DNA of 64,000 bases, taken from positions 100,010-164,009 of the forward strand of contig NZ_JAXKVW010000004.1 in the NCBI RefSeq assembly GCF_036172515.1. The letters are read 5' to 3'. Within the stretch, counting starts at the first letter, position 1. Each line of letters opens with the position of its first letter. Source of the DNA: Flexistipes sp. Lineage in GTDB: Bacteria; Chrysiogenota; Deferribacteres; Deferribacterales; Flexistipitaceae. The notes beneath the pieces were generated by a model that saw only the letters and a program-made list of their open reading frames with translations, was not told where the DNA came from and did no database searches. Positions 26,187-34,791 of the stretch are shown here, in pieces. The translations under genes were made by a program, and so were the position numbers.

Positions 26187-27431
26187 ATGTCCGAAGTAAC
26201 TTTAGATGCAACAGATAAGGTTTTGGAAATAACTAAACTAAACCTTGATGGCAACATAATACCTCACAATTGGTATTCACAAATAACCAGACCAAACGGC
26301 AAGCCGGATATAAACGCAATCATAATACTTGCAGAAATATTGTACTGGTATCGTGGAACAGCGGTAAAAGAAGAAACTACTGGCAAGTTTACTGGGTACA
26401 AGAAGAAATTTAAAGATGATATGCTGCAACGTTCATACAAGTCTTTTGAAATTCAATTTGGATTTTCAAAAAAACAAATCCGAACAGCTTTGATTCAGTT
26501 AGAAAACTTGGGTTTAATAAAAAGGGTTTTCAAAAACATAGAACTTGAGAACAAATCTATCATAACTAACGTAATGTATATTGATATTAATCCCAAAAGA
26601 ATTGAAGAGATTACTATTAACTTAAAAGAAAGCACCTCTTTCCCTGAAAGTAAACAGGTCTTTCCCGAAAAATCGGCTCAGGTAAATACCTATTTCCCTA
26701 AAAGTAAAGAGGTAGTTACAAAAAAGGAAAGAGGGTGTTTCCCTAAAAGTAAAGAGGGTATTTCCCTAAAAGGAAATACATATACAGAGACTATTATTAC
26801 GGAGACTACAAATACAGAGAATACTACAGGCGGTGCAAAAAAAGATTTTGCACCTGAGGATGATTTAAAAGCAACCGCTGAGAAGATCTATGAGCAATAT
26901 GCAAACTATAACAAGGAAAGTGATAAACGCAGGAATAAAGAGCGAGCAATACAAAATATATCAAAACTTCTAAACGAATATTCTGAGCAAGAGCTGAAAG
27001 CTGCCGCAAAGAACTATTCAGAATACAGGACAACTAAGCATATTCATGAACATCGCTATATTAAAGACCCTTCAAATTTTTATGGCCAAAGAAAAGACAA
27101 CCGTTATTTTGAAGATTTTTTGCCAGATAGATACCAGCATATAAAAGTAAAAGAAAATAGGCGTGAGCGTATTAAGCACACAGCAGATTTATCATGCAAA
27201 TACTGCAATGGAACCGGCAAAGTAAGTTATGAAAGATACATCGAAAAGGAAGATATTTACGTTAATTACGCCTGTAACTGTATCTGCGTTAACCATAGTG
27301 AAGCTGTACCTGATATAGAAAAAATAGGGCTTAAAGAAGAAATAGATTCCGGTGAAATGATTTTAGACGTTGATAGGACTTATAGGAGATCTGAAAGGTT
27401 GAAGCTTGTAATTACTGGAGAAAGAAAGTGA
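26187..27431 (+). CDS. Putative replication initiator / replisome organiser
   Basis: 414 residues. The N-terminal ~110 residues form a winged-helix-like domain (IQFGFSKKQIRTALIQLENL, GLIKRVF). A low-complexity linker follows with repeated FPKSKE units. The rest has charged helices and a DnaJ-like zinc motif (CKYCNGTGKV, later ACNCICVNH). This helix-turn-helix plus linker layout is seen in phage/plasmid replication organisers (DnaD/O-like). Its place between candidate origin repeats and parB supports that role; assignment is inference. Confidence 0.6.
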   Translation: MSEVTLDATDKVLEITKLNLDGNIIPHNWYSQITRPNGKPDINAIIILAEILYWYRGTAVKEETTGKFTGYKKKFKDDMLQRSYKSFEIQFGFSKKQIRTALIQLENLGLIKRVFKNIELENKSIITNVMYIDINPKRIEEITINLKESTSFPESKQVFPEKSAQVNTYFPKSKEVVTKKERGCFPKSKEGISLKGNTYTETIITETTNTENTTGGAKKDFAPEDDLKATAEKIYEQYANYNKESDKRRNKERAIQNISKLLNEYSEQELKAAAKNYSEYRTTKHIHEHRYIKDPSNFYGQRKDNRYFEDFLPDRYQHIKVKENRRERIKHTADLSCKYCNGTGKVSYERYIEKEDIYVNYACNCICVNHSEAVPDIEKIGLKEEIDSGEMILDVDRTYRRSERLKLVITGERK

Positions 27432-27529
27432 GAATATCAATCCGGGGAAAAAAGATTATAAATGCCACAATAGATCGGACAAATACGTCGGATAATGTAA
27501 TTATAGATGATTTTTTTGAAGACCAATAA
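27428..27529 (+). CDS. 33-residue small protein
   Basis: GTG start overlapping the upstream stop by 4 nt, with GGAGA six nt upstream; reads VRISIRGKKIINATIDRTN and ends in an acidic DDFFEDQ. Translationally coupled position is the main support. Confidence 0.4.
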   Translation: MRISIRGKKIINATIDRTNTSDNVIIDDFFEDQ

Positions 27530-27546
27530 ATTAGGAGGGCTGGCAT

Positions 27547-27795
27547 ATGAGCGATTTGGACAGAAATCTTTATAATGTTATTTGCGAATATCTCAATAGT
27601 ACAGATTGGGATAAAATAGGAGAAGAGAGAGCCTGGAATATAGAAAGGGTTACGGAACACACGGGCTATAGCAAAAAATATCTTTACAATCTGATAAATG
27701 CTGGGCGTCTGAAATATCATAAAAAACATGGGATGGTATATATACCTTACCCAGAGGTGAAAAAGTTAATAATTCAGTCAAAAAAGATTGCTTGA
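27547..27795 (+). CDS. Excisionase-like helix-turn-helix protein
   Basis: 82 residues with a MerR/Xis-type fold: WNIERVTEHTGYSKKYLYNL, LINAGRLKYHKKHGMVYIP. AGGAGG upstream. Small proteins of this type act as excisionases or local repressors; here probably control of replication/partition. Confidence 0.75.
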   Translation: MSDLDRNLYNVICEYLNSTDWDKIGEERAWNIERVTEHTGYSKKYLYNLINAGRLKYHKKHGMVYIPYPEVKKLIIQSKKIA

Positions 27796-27814
27796 GCAAA
27801 ATTATAATATAGAA

Positions 27815-27868
27815 ATGGCATAAAAGTATGCCACTTCACATTTTGTGAAATGGTATAAAAGTATGCCA
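27815..27868. promoter_or_regulatory. Repeated dyads, candidate parS/operator
   Basis: ATGGCATAAAAGTATGCCA (27815-27833) and ATGGTATAAAAGTATGCCA (27850-27868) are near-identical interrupted palindromes 35 bp apart, with TTCACA-TTT-TGTGAA (27835-27849) between them. Position upstream of parB suits a centromere or ParB/Xis operator. Confidence 0.6.
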
Positions 27869-27883
27869 AATGTTAAGCATAAA

Positions 27884-27922
27884 GCACCAGCCTCAAAGGC
27901 AGGTAAACAAGTGAAACACATC
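27884..27922 (+). other. Hairpin element B upstream of parB
   Basis: CACCAGCCTCAAAGGCAGGT hairpin then AAAC and GAAACACAT. Related copies occur at 20976, 21034 and 37322. Confidence 0.45.
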
Positions 27923-27939
27923 AAAAAGGAGGTTTTATA

Positions 27940-28938
27940 GTGCAATTGATAGAAATTGAAAAGCTGTCGGAGCACAAAGAAAACAAAGACTATTTTGATG
28001 ATATAATAGGGGTAGAATTTGAAGAGTTGAAAGATAGTATCGCAGAACTGGGAATCATCGATCCATTAACTGTGAAAGAAACCGGAAAAAATAAATATAC
28101 AATAATTTCCGGCAACCAGCGGTTCAGAGCTGCAAAAGAACTTGGCTTAAAAGAACTGCCATGCATTGTAAAAAAGTTTAGAAATAAAGAAGAAGAATAT
28201 CTTTGCATGGTGGACGCCAATATCCGCAGAAGGCAATTAACTACATCCCAAAAGGCGAAAGCTTTATATATGCTCTATAAAAAAACTTCCGGTAAAAATA
28301 AAAAAGAGAAAGTAAAAAAGATAAGCAGGGTGTCTGAGTATGGGCAAAATAATACAGCCTCTCTTATCAGTATCGAGGAAAAAATGATTCCGGAATTAAA
28401 ACCAATAATCGATAAGGGTAATGTAAGCATCAAGAAAGCAGGCAGTATTGCCAGTGCTTCACCAGAGATACAATATTTTATTTATGAACAACTGAAAGAT
28501 GTAGCTGCAGAAGATGTGAAAGACGAACTCAAAAGGTTATACGAGGAAAAAGATGCATTATCTAAAAAAGCAAAAAAGGCAGAAAAGAAATATTATGATC
28601 TGAAAAACGAAATGGCAAGATTAACTGTAAGAGGTAATTCACCCCTGTCAGAAAGTGACGCCGGCTTAAAAGATATTGCCCTGGACATTGCCAAAATAAA
28701 TGCATCGATACTTGATCTTGTAAAAAAGTGCAAACAGTACAATATGTCATTAAAAGAATTGAAAATGGCTGATTATAAAGAAGTGGAGTGCAATCTGTTT
28801 GATAATTATTATCCTCCTGCAGCTCCTTTATTTCGATTAATTGATAAGGAAGATTTGCAGGAATTTATAGAAAACTCTAAAGATGCGGAAAAAGTAGAAG
28901 AAATGTATAAAGAGCAAGTTTTAAATTTTCTGGAGTAA
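27940..28938 (+). CDS. parB: ParB/Spo0J-family partition protein
   Basis: 332 residues, GTG start with AAGGAGG. The N-terminal ParB/sulfiredoxin-like domain is clear (ELGIIDPLTVKETGKNKYTI, ISGNQRFRAAKELGLKELPC, DANIRRRQLTTSQKAKALY), followed by an HTH region and a coiled coil (~180-215). The GNQRFRAA block is the CTPase box (GxRRxxA-like). No ParA ATPase is adjacent; a ParM-type system lies 10 kb away. Confidence 0.88.
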   Translation: MQLIEIEKLSEHKENKDYFDDIIGVEFEELKDSIAELGIIDPLTVKETGKNKYTIISGNQRFRAAKELGLKELPCIVKKFRNKEEEYLCMVDANIRRRQLTTSQKAKALYMLYKKTSGKNKKEKVKKISRVSEYGQNNTASLISIEEKMIPELKPIIDKGNVSIKKAGSIASASPEIQYFIYEQLKDVAAEDVKDELKRLYEEKDALSKKAKKAEKKYYDLKNEMARLTVRGNSPLSESDAGLKDIALDIAKINASILDLVKKCKQYNMSLKELKMADYKEVECNLFDNYYPPAAPLFRLIDKEDLQEFIENSKDAEKVEEMYKEQVLNFLE

Positions 28939-28940
28939 AA

Positions 28941-29690
28941 ATGTATAAATACTGTGATGATATAAAAAGGCTTATCGATATGGGGTTAAATCCTGAGTAT
29001 ATCTCAGAACTGTCAAACTGTAGAGTGCAGTATTTAAGGAAAAATTATCAGTACAGTAAAAAAGTCTGTGTAAAAATAAATTTAGGCAAACGCAAGCCAA
29101 GTATTAAGGATGTCACTATTGCTCATAAACTCCTTAAAAGGGGACATTCAATAACATCAGTTTTGAGTAAATTTGCAGGAAGATACGATGTTAACTATAT
29201 TTACGAATCGCTAAAAGATAAATTCGGTTATTCACCAGAGCCTGATATAGAAACTCAGTTTTTTGAAGACTGTGTTATGCTGCTGAAATCCGGCCTTAGC
29301 CTGAGAAACTGTGCTAAATTGTTTGAAGAAGCAAATGAGGGTTTTACACCAGATCATTCCAGCTTAAGAAAAAGACTCATAAAAGTAGGTAAATACGTAT
29401 GCCCCGAAGATTATACTTCTGATAAGAGGTTGATGGGGAGAAAAGAAAAAATCTTATGCTTAAAAATTATAAAAAAATACAATTTAGCACCTACACTTGA
29501 AGATTTTATCAGCCTTTACTTTAAATATTTTACAGAGTTTAAGCCCAACGATGTCTTTAAAATCCTGATTAATTCCGCCCAGTTAGAAGTAAGAAAATGC
29601 AACATCTGTCTCAAAGAAATTATAGCTGAGAGATATGAGAGAGTATGCAAATCTTGTAAAAGAAAAAACAAATACAAAGAAGCTGTCTAA
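28941..29690 (+). CDS. Unknown protein with C-terminal zinc knuckle
   Basis: 249 residues starting 2 nt after parB, clearly co-expressed. Mostly helical and basic; the C-terminus carries CNICLKEI...CKSCKRK, a CX2C...CX2C zinc site. Plausibly a DNA-binding partner of ParB. Confidence 0.65.
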   Translation: MYKYCDDIKRLIDMGLNPEYISELSNCRVQYLRKNYQYSKKVCVKINLGKRKPSIKDVTIAHKLLKRGHSITSVLSKFAGRYDVNYIYESLKDKFGYSPEPDIETQFFEDCVMLLKSGLSLRNCAKLFEEANEGFTPDHSSLRKRLIKVGKYVCPEDYTSDKRLMGRKEKILCLKIIKKYNLAPTLEDFISLYFKYFTEFKPNDVFKILINSAQLEVRKCNICLKEIIAERYERVCKSCKRKNKYKEAV

Positions 29691-29866
29691 TTTGGTTTCT
29701 TTATTAATCTTAATTTGTTTTCTAAGAAAAAATGATCGGTCGTTTTTAATTCAATATATTTAATAAACCAGCATTTTTCGCATTTAAGCATAAGTGTGAC
29801 TTTTCCTTTTTCATGTTTTTCTTTAGTTGCGAGCATTTCTTCTCCGCATGAAGGACACTTTATCAT
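29687..29866 (-). CDS. Small zinc-ribbon protein
   Basis: 59 residues from the ATG at 29866 (an upstream in-frame GTG is less likely): MIKCPSCGEEML ... LKCEKCWF gives two CX2C pairs. Its stop overlaps the convergent upstream gene by 4 nt. It has its own ACCACA-box promoter, so it belongs to the transfer regulon and might be its regulator. Confidence 0.65.
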   Translation of the reverse strand: MIKCPSCGEEMLATKEKHEKGKVTLMLKCEKCWFIKYIELKTTDHFFLENKLRLIKKPN

Positions 29867-29913
29867 AAAAATCCTCACTTATCAGTATTTTTCCCTCACC
29901 TATAGCACAATTC

Positions 29914-29946
29914 AGAATAGGAAAATTTTGAAAAAATGGATGTGGT
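29914..29946 (-). promoter_or_regulatory. ACCACA-box promoter of zinc-ribbon gene
   Basis: Minus-strand ACCACA (29946-29941), TATTCT 27 nt after the box start (29919-29914). Confidence 0.5.
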
Positions 29947-29980
29947 ATCTCAAACAATGATTTTCGAGAAAGTTTGAGAA

Positions 29981-30013
29981 ACCACAATCACTACTCTTTT
30001 TTAGCCCTACTGT
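29981..30013 (+). promoter_or_regulatory. ACCACA-box promoter of pilin/tra operon
   Basis: ACCACA (29981-29986), TACTGT 27 nt after the box start (30008-30013), ~36 nt upstream of the OmpA-like gene. A long inverted repeat (TCTCAAAC/GTTTGAGA, 29948-29979) separates it from the minus-strand box. Confidence 0.55.
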
Positions 30014-30049
30014 ATATATGCAACAAATTCATCGGATAAGGAGAGTTTT

Positions 30050-30658
30050 ATGGATGCTGCGATAATTCATAAGCAGGTAGATGATTATATATATAAAGGC
30101 ACAACCTTCTTAAAAAGCAATCAATACGTAATCGCAGAGAGAGTGGAAAGTCAAGGCAGTGACATACAGAACCCTTTTGCTTTGATGAAAGCAGAGGTGA
30201 CTCCTCAAAAAAGGGGAACAGAGAAAGCTAAGAAACATGGTACAGATAAAGATTTGTCTAAAAACGAAGCTGTGAAAGCGGATAATAAAACTTTGGCTGA
30301 TGAACAGAAAAATTTACTGGCAACCGTCTATTTCGCTTTCGATGAGTATAACATATCTCCTGAAGGTTATGAAAAGCTCAAAGGAATTGTTCTAAAGTAT
30401 AAGGATAAAAATAAACCGACCTTAAAAATAACCGGATATACGGACTGTGTAGGTTCGAAAGAATACAACAACATGCTTGCACTTAAAAGAGCGATGACAG
30501 TTGCCGGTTATTTCAAGACTAAAGGCTTTGACACAACCGTTGAAGGCAAGGGGGACTGTTGTTTCAAGCGGACAGAGGGACTTTCAAGACGTGCTGAAGT
30601 TGAAATATTAACAAAAAAAGCAGTGGAAGACGCAGTGCGTGAGGTAAAGAGTGAGTGA
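30050..30658 (+). CDS. OmpA-like peptidoglycan-binding domain protein lacking a signal peptide
   Basis: 202 residues. The C-terminal OmpA domain (~95-195) is clear: VYFAFDEYNISPEGYEKLKG, LKITGYTDCVGSKEYNNMLA, LSRRAEVEI. No signal peptide, lipobox or membrane helix is visible at the N-terminus, which is odd for a peptidoglycan binder. First gene of the pilin operon; may anchor the transfer apparatus to the cell wall. Confidence 0.8.
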   Translation: MDAAIIHKQVDDYIYKGTTFLKSNQYVIAERVESQGSDIQNPFALMKAEVTPQKRGTEKAKKHGTDKDLSKNEAVKADNKTLADEQKNLLATVYFAFDEYNISPEGYEKLKGIVLKYKDKNKPTLKITGYTDCVGSKEYNNMLALKRAMTVAGYFKTKGFDTTVEGKGDCCFKRTEGLSRRAEVEILTKKAVEDAVREVKSE

Positions 30659-30764
30659 ACTATTCATAGCGTTGGCGGGAGCAATAACCTTTTGTGGGTT
30701 ATTGATAGTTATTAAATTTCCGGAGTGGAAAAAACATAGAGGAGGTTTTAGAAATGAGAATTAA
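30651..30764 (+). CDS. 37-residue single-span membrane protein
   Basis: GTG start overlapping the OmpA-like stop, AGGT upstream; VSELFIALAGAITFCGLLIV then a basic end. Overlaps the pilin start by 11 nt. Size and topology fit a coupled pilin-operon accessory. Confidence 0.5.
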   Translation: MSELFIALAGAITFCGLLIVIKFPEWKKHRGGFRNEN

Positions 30765-31098
30765 GAAATTTAAGATGCAGTACCTTAGTACCATGCACAA
30801 TCCTGAAATTTTGAAATTAGGATTGTTTGTATGTGTAGCAGTAATTGCAGTTTCCACAAACGCAATGGCAGCCGATCCCTTCGAACAGACTTACAATACT
30901 CTTGGAGATTGGATCTCCGGTAATCTCGGTCTTTTGATGGCACTGGTAACTTTTATTATTGCTGCAGGTATTTCCATTGCAACAAAAAGTTTGTCTGCAC
31001 TCGGCTGGGGAATCGTACTTGCTTTTGTAATCGGTGGTCTTGGCGGTATAGCAACAAGTTTCTTTGATCTTGGACAAGCAGCTTTTGGAACAAGCTAA
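30754..31098 (+). CDS. traA: TraA-like F-type pilin precursor
   Basis: 114 residues: a 39-residue leader ending STNAMA, signal-peptidase cleavage before ADPFEQTY, and a mature ~75-residue protein with two hydrophobic helices (~LLMALVTFIIAAGISIA and GWGIVLAFVIGGLGGIA) around a short KSLS turn. Size and helix-turn-helix topology match F pilins. AGGAGG lies upstream; traL follows. Confidence 0.85.
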   Translation: MRIKKFKMQYLSTMHNPEILKLGLFVCVAVIAVSTNAMAADPFEQTYNTLGDWISGNLGLLMALVTFIIAAGISIATKSLSALGWGIVLAFVIGGLGGIATSFFDLGQAAFGTS

Positions 31099-31134
31099 AA
31101 TGACAGAGGGGTTGCTCCCGCCCCTCTGTCATTT
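31098..31134 (+). terminator. Strong hairpin after pilin gene
   Basis: A 14-bp perfect stem (31098-31111 with 31121-31134) with a 9-nt loop. With no long T-tract it may attenuate read-through to traL or protect pilin mRNA, giving extra pilin. Confidence 0.65.
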
Positions 31135-31192
31135 AGCATCGGTTAGAAGCCGATTAGCAGTTTTCCGCTCCGCATTTGTCAAGGAGGCAGTT
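31133..31192 (+). promoter_or_regulatory. traL leader with AAGGAGGCAGTT ribosome site
   Basis: Contains TTAGCATCGGTTAGAAGCCG hairpin (also found at 43573) and GCTCCGC upstream of AAGGAGGCAGTT, the ribosome site shared with the 43-57 kb array. Confidence 0.45.
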
Positions 31193-31477
31193 ATGCAAGA
31201 CAATAGAAATTACCAAATACCTAAAGATTTAGATCAATTACCGGTCGTTCTTTTTTGGGAAATTGATGAATTTGGCATCTTAGTTGCAAGCATGTTCATC
31301 GGATTGATTATAAGGCATGCAATTATAACGGTAGGTTTAGCTTTTATTTTAGTCATGTACTACCGCCGTCTTAAAAAAACAAAACACAAAGGCTTTATTA
31401 TGCACTTTTTATATAAGATAGGCGTAATGACGCCAAACAATATTCCACCATACCATGTAAGAGAATTCACTGATTAG
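31193..31477 (+). CDS. traL: TraL, pilus assembly protein
   Basis: 94 residues from the ATG at 31193; a longer frame lacks a ribosome site. IPKDLDQLPVVLFWEIDEFG at the N-terminus is the TraL signature, then two membrane helices (~30-65) and a basic tail. TraL is a small inner-membrane component before traE. Confidence 0.9.
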   Translation: MQDNRNYQIPKDLDQLPVVLFWEIDEFGILVASMFIGLIIRHAIITVGLAFILVMYYRRLKKTKHKGFIMHFLYKIGVMTPNNIPPYHVREFTD

Positions 31478-31486
31478 GGGGAATTA

Positions 31487-32056
31487 ATGGCATTTGTAGA
31501 AAAATGGAAAAACGTAGAAAATAAAGCCAAAAAGTATTCACATTTCACTATAATATTGGCGGTATTAAATGTGTTTTTGATGATTTTGACTGCCTATTCT
31601 TTCACTCACCAAAAAGTAGTTATCCAGCTTCCGCCTACGAGACTTACCGAGTCCATAGTTTATTCATCGAACGAGGTTAGCAGAAGTCTTTTTGAGATGT
31701 GGGGCAAGTATATAGTAGCGACAGTCGGGAATTACTCGTCTGAGAATATAGATGATAATACATACATCCTTCTTAGCATGACACACCCGGAGAATATAAA
31801 AGATATCAAGCCCGAATTAGTGGAACTTGAAAAGCATGTGAAAGAAAACAGGGTTAGGCAGGCTTTTTATCCTGAATGGGAAGATATGAAACTTCAGATT
31901 AAAGGAAATTATGCTCAAATGATTATTCCTGGCGAAGCTTTCAGAGAAGTGGGGACAAACATAAATGAATATGACGTTAAGTACACCATAAGAATGGCTG
32001 TTATAAACGGCCATATGTATCTGACATATTTAAGCAAGGAGGTTGATAAAAGATGA
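31487..32056 (+). CDS. traE: TraE, pilus assembly protein (VirB8-like)
   Basis: 189 residues with one N-terminal helix (~20-42) and a periplasmic VirB8-like domain ending NEYDVKYTIRMAVINGHMYL. Follows traL by 9 nt and overlaps traK by 4 nt. Confidence 0.9.
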   Translation: MAFVEKWKNVENKAKKYSHFTIILAVLNVFLMILTAYSFTHQKVVIQLPPTRLTESIVYSSNEVSRSLFEMWGKYIVATVGNYSSENIDDNTYILLSMTHPENIKDIKPELVELEKHVKENRVRQAFYPEWEDMKLQIKGNYAQMIIPGEAFREVGTNINEYDVKYTIRMAVINGHMYLTYLSKEVDKR

Positions 32057-32769
32057 AGCGTATAATGTTACCGGTTTTTCTGCTTTTTTTATTTTGTTTG
32101 ACAGTAACAACAAATCTTAAAGCTGAAGTAGTCAAAGATATTAGAGAGCTTTTCGGGGAGAACCGATTCATTGAGGTATCTTTGCAGGAAATAAATCATA
32201 TTAAACTGCCCTATCAAATCAAAGAGGTAAAAACGTCTAAAAAAATGACTCTCAATATTGAGAACAAAAGCCTATTTGTAAGACTTAACAAAAATGAGCC
32301 GGCAGAGCTTTTTATTATACTAAATGATGAAGAACACAGCGTAATTAATATAATCCTCATTCCTCAGAGTATTCCAGCTCAAACAGTAGAAATAATTGAT
32401 CCTACAAAAAAGAATGAAAAGATTAGAAGAGCTGAGAAATCGCTTCCGTATGAAGTTGTCATCCGAAATATGATTATATCTGCTAAAAACAGCGGGAATA
32501 TTGACGGTTACTTTAAGAAAGATTTTTCAGATGAGAATATTTATTTCAGTACAGATCAGCTTTATCTGCAAAAATTGAAAGAACTTAAAGGTTACAGATA
32601 CAAGCTTGAGATATGGCAAGTGACAAACATCTCCGGGGATTCTCTATATTTAAAAGAACGTGATTTTTACACACAAGGGATGAGAGCAATCTCTTTAGAT
32701 AAACATGAATTGTCCGATAACGGGACTACTAAAGCTTACATAGTATATCCAGTTACGGTGGAGGGCTAA
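32053..32769 (+). CDS. traK: TraK, secretin-like core-complex protein (VirB9-like)
   Basis: 238 residues, signal peptide (~1-24), beta-rich. Order L-E-K-B-V-C is the canonical F-type gene order. Forms the outer-membrane core with TraB and TraV. Confidence 0.88.
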   Translation: MKRIMLPVFLLFLFCLTVTTNLKAEVVKDIRELFGENRFIEVSLQEINHIKLPYQIKEVKTSKKMTLNIENKSLFVRLNKNEPAELFIILNDEEHSVINIILIPQSIPAQTVEIIDPTKKNEKIRRAEKSLPYEVVIRNMIISAKNSGNIDGYFKKDFSDENIYFSTDQLYLQKLKELKGYRYKLEIWQVTNISGDSLYLKERDFYTQGMRAISLDKHELSDNGTTKAYIVYPVTVEG

Positions 32770-32770
32770 G

Positions 32771-34135
32771 ATGCTGGATAAGCTGAAAAACGTATTTAAC
32801 AAAGACGGAATACAGACAGATGACGATATTATCAAAAAGAAACGTTTTATGGCATTTGGTGTACTGCTTTTATTTATAATCGGCATACTTGTCTTTTCAT
32901 ACTGGTCTTTTGTGCAGAAACAGCAAAAGCTACATGCAGGTAAAAAGATTGAAAGAGAAGGCTTACTCAGCAAATCAGAAAAACAAGTTGACTGGAAGTC
33001 AAGGATAGAGGCTGATTTTAGCGAGCTCAAACAACAGAATAAAGAGCTACGCACCCAGATAAACTCACTTGTTCAACAGCTCAAAAAAGAAAAGAAAGAG
33101 AACGAAATCACAAAGCAGGAAATTACGGAAATGCTTAAACAGAAAATAAATCAGGAGAAACAAATTATAGAGAAAACAACAACAGAAAAGACAACAACAG
33201 AGGAAAACAAAGATGCTGAAAATAAATTATCAAAAGATAATAAAAGTACAGAGGAAGAAGCTAAAACTGTAAATATGGATATTCTTCCTCCGCCACCTAA
33301 ACCCTATGAAAACAATAAAGAACAGGAAGGATACAAGCAATATTATAACAAGAACAGTAATTACATGAAACAACCTGTTACAAATCCAGAAAGTACAACA
33401 GGAGAAGAAGAAAAAAGCATATATGTCTATGAAGCAGACAAAGCTTCTCTAACAAAAGATAATGCCTCGCAGGAGAGTTTCTATATACCGAGCGGCTCTT
33501 TCGTTAGAGGAGTGCTTCTAACAGGTGTGGATGCACCTACAATGCAGGTAGGCGAGCAACAGCCTCAGCCTGTTTTGATAAATCTTAACGAAAACACAAT
33601 TTTGCCTAACCGTTACAGGTCCAACATGATTGATTGTATAGGCATTGGCTCAGCAAGAGGCGACTTATCAAGCGAGCGTGCATATATACGCATGGTAAAA
33701 CTTTCCTGCATTGAGGAAGGTTATGAGAAAAAGGTTGTAGATACAAATATTCAGGGCTGGATCATGGGTGAAGACGGCAAGGTAGGACTAAGAGGCAGGC
33801 TTGTATCAAAGCAGGGCACTATCCTTGCAAAAGCTCTTGTCGCAGGTTTTGCAGAAGGTGTTGCTAATGCTTTCACTCAAGCGGCGAGTGATATATCGGT
33901 AACTCCTGAAGGCTCTACAAAATCTATTGATCCAGATAAAGCCTTCCAAGCGGCAGGTCTTGAAGGAGTGGGTAATGCCATGAGCAAATTGGCAGAGTTT
34001 TATATGAAAATGGCTGAATCCATGTTTCCTGTAATAGAAGTGGGAGCAGGAAGAAATGTCACTATGGTACTAAAAGACGGAAAAGAATTTGTATTAATGA
34101 ATAAAGATATAGAAAAAACACCACTGAAAAATTGA
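32771..34135 (+). CDS. traB: TraB, core-complex scaffold (VirB10-like)
   Basis: 454 residues: one inner-membrane helix (~28-48), coiled coil (~70-125), Thr/Lys/Glu-rich and proline (ILPPPPKPYE) linker, and a C-terminal VirB10-like beta-barrel (IPSGSFVRGVLLTGVDAPT, then RVNMIDCIG-like core at ~280). It spans both membranes. Confidence 0.92.
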   Translation: MLDKLKNVFNKDGIQTDDDIIKKKRFMAFGVLLLFIIGILVFSYWSFVQKQQKLHAGKKIEREGLLSKSEKQVDWKSRIEADFSELKQQNKELRTQINSLVQQLKKEKKENEITKQEITEMLKQKINQEKQIIEKTTTEKTTTEENKDAENKLSKDNKSTEEEAKTVNMDILPPPPKPYENNKEQEGYKQYYNKNSNYMKQPVTNPESTTGEEEKSIYVYEADKASLTKDNASQESFYIPSGSFVRGVLLTGVDAPTMQVGEQQPQPVLINLNENTILPNRYRSNMIDCIGIGSARGDLSSERAYIRMVKLSCIEEGYEKKVVDTNIQGWIMGEDGKVGLRGRLVSKQGTILAKALVAGFAEGVANAFTQAASDISVTPEGSTKSIDPDKAFQAAGLEGVGNAMSKLAEFYMKMAESMFPVIEVGAGRNVTMVLKDGKEFVLMNKDIEKTPLKN

Positions 34136-34165
34136 AAGGAGCCCAACAGCAAAGGAGGTATTTTA

Positions 34166-34789
34166 ATGAAAATTTGTTTTAGTTCCCAATTCCGGAATAT
34201 AAAGGTTTTTATCATATTGCTGATCTCAGCTTTAACATTCAGTGGCTGTGCTAAGGCACTTAATCCCGCTGGGGCATCAGAGTTCAGTTGCCCGAATCCT
34301 GATAACGGAGTTTGTGCGAGTGTGCAGGATGTATACAGCAACAGACAGGATATACAAGGTTTTAAAGAGGATCGTGCATATAAGAACATGCCTGATAAGG
34401 AAGAATATATAGAAAAGCAGTGCGGAGTAGAGAAATTTCTTGAGGATAAAACTGCATATAGAATGTGCAAAAGAGATGCGGAAAAAAGATATGAAAAATT
34501 GGTTAAACAATCACATAACAACAACATGAAAGAAGTGCAATCACCATTGAAGGGCGGAGAATTCTTAAAAGGTGTTGTTAAAGCTAAAGAAGGTATTCCG
34601 ATCAGACAGCCGGAAAAGGTTACAAGAATATGGATTGCTCCGTATGAAAACGATATGGGTGATCTTGTATTTTCTCACTTCATATATGTTGTTGAAGATC
34701 GTTCGGACTGGATTTTTACAACCGAAGATGATGCAAGAAGTATAAGGAATAATGCAAATCCTGTAAGCATTCTAAACGGAGGCAATTAA
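34166..34789 (+). CDS. traV: TraV, outer-membrane lipoprotein (VirB7-like)
   Basis: 207 residues, lipobox LTFSGC with Cys ~29, FSCPNPDNGVCASVQDVYS typical of TraV. The C-terminus has a conserved RIWIAPYENDMGDLVFSHFI block. AGGAGG upstream. Confidence 0.9.
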   Translation: MKICFSSQFRNIKVFIILLISALTFSGCAKALNPAGASEFSCPNPDNGVCASVQDVYSNRQDIQGFKEDRAYKNMPDKEEYIEKQCGVEKFLEDKTAYRMCKRDAEKRYEKLVKQSHNNNMKEVQSPLKGGEFLKGVVKAKEGIPIRQPEKVTRIWIAPYENDMGDLVFSHFIYVVEDRSDWIFTTEDDARSIRNNANPVSILNGGN

Positions 34790-34791
34790 AT

